Assembly: GCF_002917885.1 (NCBI RefSeq)
Contig: NZ_PQNY01000003.1
Span: 1-64,000 of the forward strand
Source: Flavobacterium croceum DSM 17960
Lineage (GTDB): Bacteria > Bacteroidota > Bacteroidia > Flavobacteriales > Flavobacteriaceae
Direction: 5' to 3'
Length of the DNA: 64,000 nt
In this document: positions 61,119 to 64,000 of the stretch, in pieces
Layout: each line of letters opens with the position of its first letter
Numbering within the stretch: position 1 is the first letter of the stretch
Translations under genes and position numbers: made by a program
Notes under the pieces: generated by a model
What the model was told of the DNA's origin: nothing
What the model saw: only the letters and a program-made list of their open reading frames with translations
The model's database searches: none

Positions 61119-62198
61119 CTACTCGGCTTTAAGTCTTAAATGATTGATAACTTCTTCTGGTTTTTGGTATTCAAACTTAATCTTATCGTTTTCTTTTACT
61201 TTTTGAACACCTTCTAGCAATACTTTATCTTTGGCTGTAATACCACTTTGTACGATGTATAAATCTGGAAGCGAGCCTGTAACAGTAATCTCTACCGATT
61301 TTACCACATTGTTTTCAACCACAAACACATATTTTTTATCTTGAATTTCGTAAGTCGCTTTTTGTGGTATGATGAGCGCATTTTTAACAGGAACAGTCAT
61401 TAAAACTTTACCTGTTTCTCCGTTTCTTAACAATTTATCATGATTTGGAAAACTAGCTCTAAAGGCTATATTTCCTGTTTCATTGTCAAATTCACTTTCA
61501 ATTACTTCAACTTTTCCTTTATATTGCAAAGGTTTTCCGTTGGCTAGTAACAAACTTACTGTACTATCGCCTCTGTCTTTTGTATTGGTTTGGTAGTCTA
61601 AATATTCTGGCTCCGAAACATTGAAATAAGCAAACATTTTACTGTTGTCAGAAAGACTAGTAAGCAATTCTCCTTCGTCTATTAAACTTCCCAATTTTTT
61701 GGGTATTCTATCTATTGTTCCCGAAAAAGGTGCTTTTATTTCTGTAAATGACAAATGAAGTTTTGCCATTGCAACCTCAGCTCTAGCTTGATCTAGTTTG
61801 GCTTGTGCCATGGCTTGTTCACTTTTTGATACAATATTTTTATCAGCAAGTGTTTTAGAATTTAGTAATTCTATCTCGGCAGCTTTCATTTCCGATTGCG
61901 CTTTTAATAACTCGGCTTGATACATTTTGGGCATTATTCTAAATAATACTTGCCCTGCATTTACATATTGCCCTTCATCTACATAGATATTTTGCAAGTA
62001 TCCTTTTTCTACAGCTCTAATTTCTATGTTACGAATAGAGCGTATTTGCGATACATATTCTTTAGTAAAAGCGGTATCCAATACTATCGGATTGGTAACT
62101 TTAAATTTTACTGATTCTTCTTTTTCTTCTTTTTTTGATGTACAACCTACTAAGTACAAAAAGGCAATTAAGCCTGCAAAAACGACTGCTTTTTTCAT
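61119..62198 (-). CDS. RND efflux periplasmic adaptor subunit (AcrA-like)
   Basis: The 359-aa lipoprotein has a lipobox (AFLYLVGCTSKK, Cys19). The biotinyl-lipoyl-like hairpin starts at VEKGYLQNIYVDEGQYVNAG. A long coiled-coil hairpin covers about 95-150 (AELLKAQSEMKAAEIELLNS). The second lipoyl half is in LSFTEIKAPFSGTIDRIPKK, and the beta-barrel follows. It bridges the RND pump and the outer-membrane channel. It is the first gene of the three-gene pump operon. No adjacent regulator such as a TetR or MarR gene is present. Confidence 0.94.
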   Translation of the reverse strand: MKKAVVFAGLIAFLYLVGCTSKKEEKEESVKFKVTNPIVLDTAFTKEYVSQIRSIRNIEIRAVEKGYLQNIYVDEGQYVNAGQVLFRIMPKMYQAELLKAQSEMKAAEIELLNSKTLADKNIVSKSEQAMAQAKLDQARAEVAMAKLHLSFTEIKAPFSGTIDRIPKKLGSLIDEGELLTSLSDNSKMFAYFNVSEPEYLDYQTNTKDRGDSTVSLLLANGKPLQYKGKVEVIESEFDNETGNIAFRASFPNHDKLLRNGETGKVLMTVPVKNALIIPQKATYEIQDKKYVFVVENNVVKSVEITVTGSLPDLYIVQSGITAKDKVLLEGVQKVKENDKIKFEYQKPEEVINHLRLKAE

Positions 62199-62329
62199 GA
62201 GTTTAAATAAAAATATTAGAAAATTGGTTAGAAATGTATCAAATCAAGATAGGCAAAACATACTGTTATTGAAATTTAAAGTATAAATTTTAGCCTTAAA
62301 AATTGAAATTTCTAAAGGAAATAAAAAAT

Positions 62330-62347
62330 CGTCTTTAAATAAAGACG
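62330..62347 (-). terminator. Intrinsic terminator of the 62357 gene
   Basis: CGTCTTT (62330-62336) pairs with AAAGACG (62341-62347) around AAAT. On the minus strand a T-tract follows. It lies 10 bp after the stop at 62357. Confidence 0.75.
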
Positions 62348-62356
62348 AAAAAGAAA

Positions 62357-62746
62357 TCAAATGGTAAGAACCCTATTGTAAAAATAATTTGGAGATACAT
62401 ACCCAAAAAAAGTAGATTGAGCTTTGCTATTCAGTGATTCATCATTATTGTAATAAAGATTAAAAAGCGAACCACAATAACACATTGAGTAAACACCGCT
62501 CAATAAAATAGTTGTATCTCTATCTGTTTTTTTTAATGAATTGTTTGGATGAAATTCTTCTTCAAAATCAACATCATCAATAAACAATAATTCTTGATTG
62601 TGAGCAGAAAAATCGGCTGAGTTTAGCTTTGTAACTAGTACTGTTTTGGCAATAGTATCTTCTTTGCAAGATGCCTTTGCATTTACATTGATCTCACCTC
62701 CAAACAAGAGCGAGCTTAAATAGAGAAAAAACAGTACTAATCTCAT
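62357..62746 (-). CDS. Small exported protein, hypothetical
   Basis: The 129-aa product starts MRLVLFFLYLSSLLFGGEIN, a likely signal peptide. The mature part is acidic in the middle (ELLFIDDVDFEEEFHP) and has a Cys-containing segment SGVYSMCYCGSLFNLYYNND before an aromatic C-terminus (YVSPNYFYNRVLTI). I recognise no domain. It lies upstream of the RND operon on the same strand but is separated by a terminator. A -7-like box (TATTTTTG, minus strand, 62755-62762) stands only 8 bp before the ATG. Confidence 0.6.
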   Translation of the reverse strand: MRLVLFFLYLSSLLFGGEINVNAKASCKEDTIAKTVLVTKLNSADFSAHNQELLFIDDVDFEEEFHPNNSLKKTDRDTTILLSGVYSMCYCGSLFNLYYNNDESLNSKAQSTFFGYVSPNYFYNRVLTI

Positions 62747-62754
62747 AATGGCAA

Positions 62755-62762
62755 CAAAAATA
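62755..62762 (-). promoter_or_regulatory. Possible -7 promoter element close to an ATG
   Basis: The minus strand reads TATTTTTG, matching TAnnTTTG, only 8 bp upstream of the ATG at 62746. If real, the transcript would have almost no leader. Confidence 0.3.
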
Positions 62763-62917
62763 AGAATTTGTATTAAAATTCAACGTTAAAAAAAATATAA
62801 ACTCTCAACTTAAAAGTATTATTTTAAACTTATTTTTAAATAATTAACATTTTTAATGAATATAAATCTGAATAACATCTCAAAAATTAAAATAAATATA
62901 ACTTCAGCCTCTATTAA

Positions 62918-62945
62918 TTGCATTATAATTATTCGTTTATATTTG
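62918..62945 (+). promoter_or_regulatory. Promoter of the lipid A deacylase gene
   Basis: TTG at 62918-62920 and TATATTTG at 62938-62945 match the two Bacteroidetes promoter elements with a 17-bp spacer. The ATG is 16 bp further on. Confidence 0.55.
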
Positions 62946-62961
62946 CAATTGATTACTATAT

Positions 62962-64000
62962 ATGAAAAAAACAACCTTAATTTTATTTTTTTTTACTACC
63001 ATAGCTTTGGGGCAAATCTCTCCAAATACACATTCGTTTTCGACTCATATATTTAGAGGAACTATTCTACCTCACTCTCCTGAATTATTTCATTTACAAG
63101 GGCATCCTACTGGGGCTATGCTTTGCTACAACATACAAACTCACGGAAATAAAGAATGGCATAGCACTTACAATTTTCCCGATTACGGATTGTTTTTTGT
63201 ATACCAAAATTTTAATAATGAATTTCTTGGCGAGAACTTTTCTGTGGGCGGGCATTATAATTTTTATTTTCTAAATAGACATTTACAACTTAAAATAGCC
63301 CAAGGATTGGCTTTTGCAAACAAACCTTACAATAAAGAAACAAATAGCAAAAACAAAGCTTTTGGTTCTCAAATATTGGGCAATTTAAACTTAGGATTAT
63401 ATTATAAAACCTCTCTATTAAAAAATTATTTAGATTTAGATATTGGAGCACAATTTCTTCATTATTCTAATGGTAGAACCAAATCGCCCAATAGTGGCAT
63501 CAATAGCTATGCCATTACTGCAGGACTTACTTATAATTTTGACAAGCCTATTGCTAATAAAATAGACAGTTTGGTTTCATTAAAAAAAACATACAACGAG
63601 TCTATAAAAGGTAATATTGTTGTAAGAACAGGTTATAATGAAAGTGCTGTAATAAATAGCGGACAACATATATTTTACCACATTGGGGCTTATCTCGATA
63701 AAAGAATTTCCAGAAAAAGTGGTTTACAGTTGGGAACCGATTTGTTTTTAACCAAAAGTTTTAAAGATTTTATACAATATAAAGCAAATGCTTTTCCTGA
63801 GTTACATATAGATCCAAATACAGATTATAAAAGAATTGGCGTATTTGCTGGTTATGAAATGTATATAAATAAATTAAGTATAGAAGGTCAAGTGGGTTAT
63901 TATGTTTATGATCCTTTTAAAAATGAAATTTCTATTTACGACCGTATTGGGTTAAAATACTACATTAGCAACACTATTTTTACAGGAATAAGTTTAAAAA
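62962..64000 (+). CDS. Acyloxyacyl hydrolase / PagL-like lipid A deacylase (3' end outside window)
   Basis: The frame opens at the ATG at 62962 and stays open to the last base, giving 346 codons. The signal peptide is MKKTTLILFFFTTIALGQ. The barrel region contains LHYSNGRTKSPNSGINSY, which matches the catalytic H-x-S block of PagL-type outer-membrane lipid A 3-O-deacylases. PagL removes a 3-O-linked acyl chain from lipid A in the outer leaflet. The position of the third catalytic residue of PagL (Glu, 14 after His) reads Asn here (GINSY). At 346 residues and still open it is about twice the length of Pseudomonas PagL, as in the larger Bacteroidetes members. It has its own promoter. Confidence 0.8.
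   Translation, partial: MKKTTLILFFFTTIALGQISPNTHSFSTHIFRGTILPHSPELFHLQGHPTGAMLCYNIQTHGNKEWHSTYNFPDYGLFFVYQNFNNEFLGENFSVGGHYNFYFLNRHLQLKIAQGLAFANKPYNKETNSKNKAFGSQILGNLNLGLYYKTSLLKNYLDLDIGAQFLHYSNGRTKSPNSGINSYAITAGLTYNFDKPIANKIDSLVSLKKTYNESIKGNIVVRTGYNESAVINSGQHIFYHIGAYLDKRISRKSGLQLGTDLFLTKSFKDFIQYKANAFPELHIDPNTDYKRIGVFAGYEMYINKLSIEGQVGYYVYDPFKNEISIYDRIGLKYYISNTIFTGISLK

Noticed and set aside
1..64000. tRNA, rRNA, riboswitches, insertion sequences, prophage or toxin-antitoxin genes
   Set aside because: No cloverleaf, conserved rRNA stretch, known riboswitch core, transposase or phage gene could be recognised on reading. A covariance-model scan would be needed to exclude small RNAs.

Overview
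The window is a stretch of chromosome from a member of the Bacteroidetes, most probably the Flavobacteriaceae. The DNA is AT-rich, Shine-Dalgarno sites are not apparent, and many genes are preceded by the Bacteroidetes -7 promoter element TAnnTTTG. Secreted proteins end in type IX secretion system (T9SS) type A sorting domains. The window also holds a SusC/SusD pair, a putative porin, DUF2851, DUF4136 and DUF5522 proteins, and a LytTR two-component pair. It contains about 47 protein genes and no rRNA, tRNA, CRISPR array or recognisable insertion sequence.

Layout. Positions 1-1.8 kb: the tail of a probable T9SS cargo protein, then a PNGase F-type deglycosylase. 1.9-5.5 kb: DUF2851, PspC, a helix-hairpin-helix protein and an acyl-CoA dehydrogenase. 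5.6-7.0 kb: three small periplasmic proteins, one CpxP/Spy-like. 7.1-11.2 kb: housekeeping genes lysS, lipB and rnhB plus a lipoprotein. 11.4-18.9 kb: SusC, SusD, a third surface lipoprotein and a T9SS-secreted subtilisin, which together look like a protein or peptide utilisation locus. 19-22.2 kb: a porin, a degenerate 21-bp tandem array and an unrecognised gene carrying an in-frame palindromic insert. 22.4-28.4 kb: a 1367-residue secreted metzincin protease with many accessory domains, behind a coiled-coil secreted protein of unknown function. 28.5-31.3 kb: a TPR histidine kinase with its LytTR response regulator. 31.5-38.3 kb: a cystathionine beta-synthase-like enzyme, a small membrane HExxH protein, DUF5522, urocanate hydratase, a DUF4136 lipoprotein, an aromatic amino acid hydroxylase and a rhodanese. 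38.4-47.0 kb: a TonB-dependent-receptor-like barrel, then a seven-gene ExbB-ExbD-ExbD-TonB energy-transduction operon with a PstS-like binding protein and a TPR protein. 47.4-49.8 kb: a HerA-like ATPase, a DMT-family protein and a cupin. 49.9-56.3 kb: kynurenine 3-monooxygenase, a penicillin-acylase-family protein, a ureohydrolase-fold enzyme and kynureninase on one strand. 56.5-62.2 kb: a complete RND efflux operon. 62.4 kb to the end: a small secreted protein and the first 346 codons of a PagL-like lipid A deacylase.

How the genes fit together. The common theme is feeding on protein and amino acids. Secreted proteases (subtilisin, metzincin) and a deglycosylase would act outside the cell. 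SusCD and other TonB-dependent receptors, powered by the ExbBD-TonB operon, would import the products. Urocanate hydratase, the aromatic amino acid hydroxylase, kmo and kynU would degrade histidine, phenylalanine and tryptophan. Most genes belong to known families. The least explained parts are the 20.98-22.37 kb block (21-bp heptapeptide-coding array, neighbouring unknown gene, palindromic elements), the coiled-coil protein beside the metzincin, and the small gluzincin-like membrane protein at 32.9 kb.
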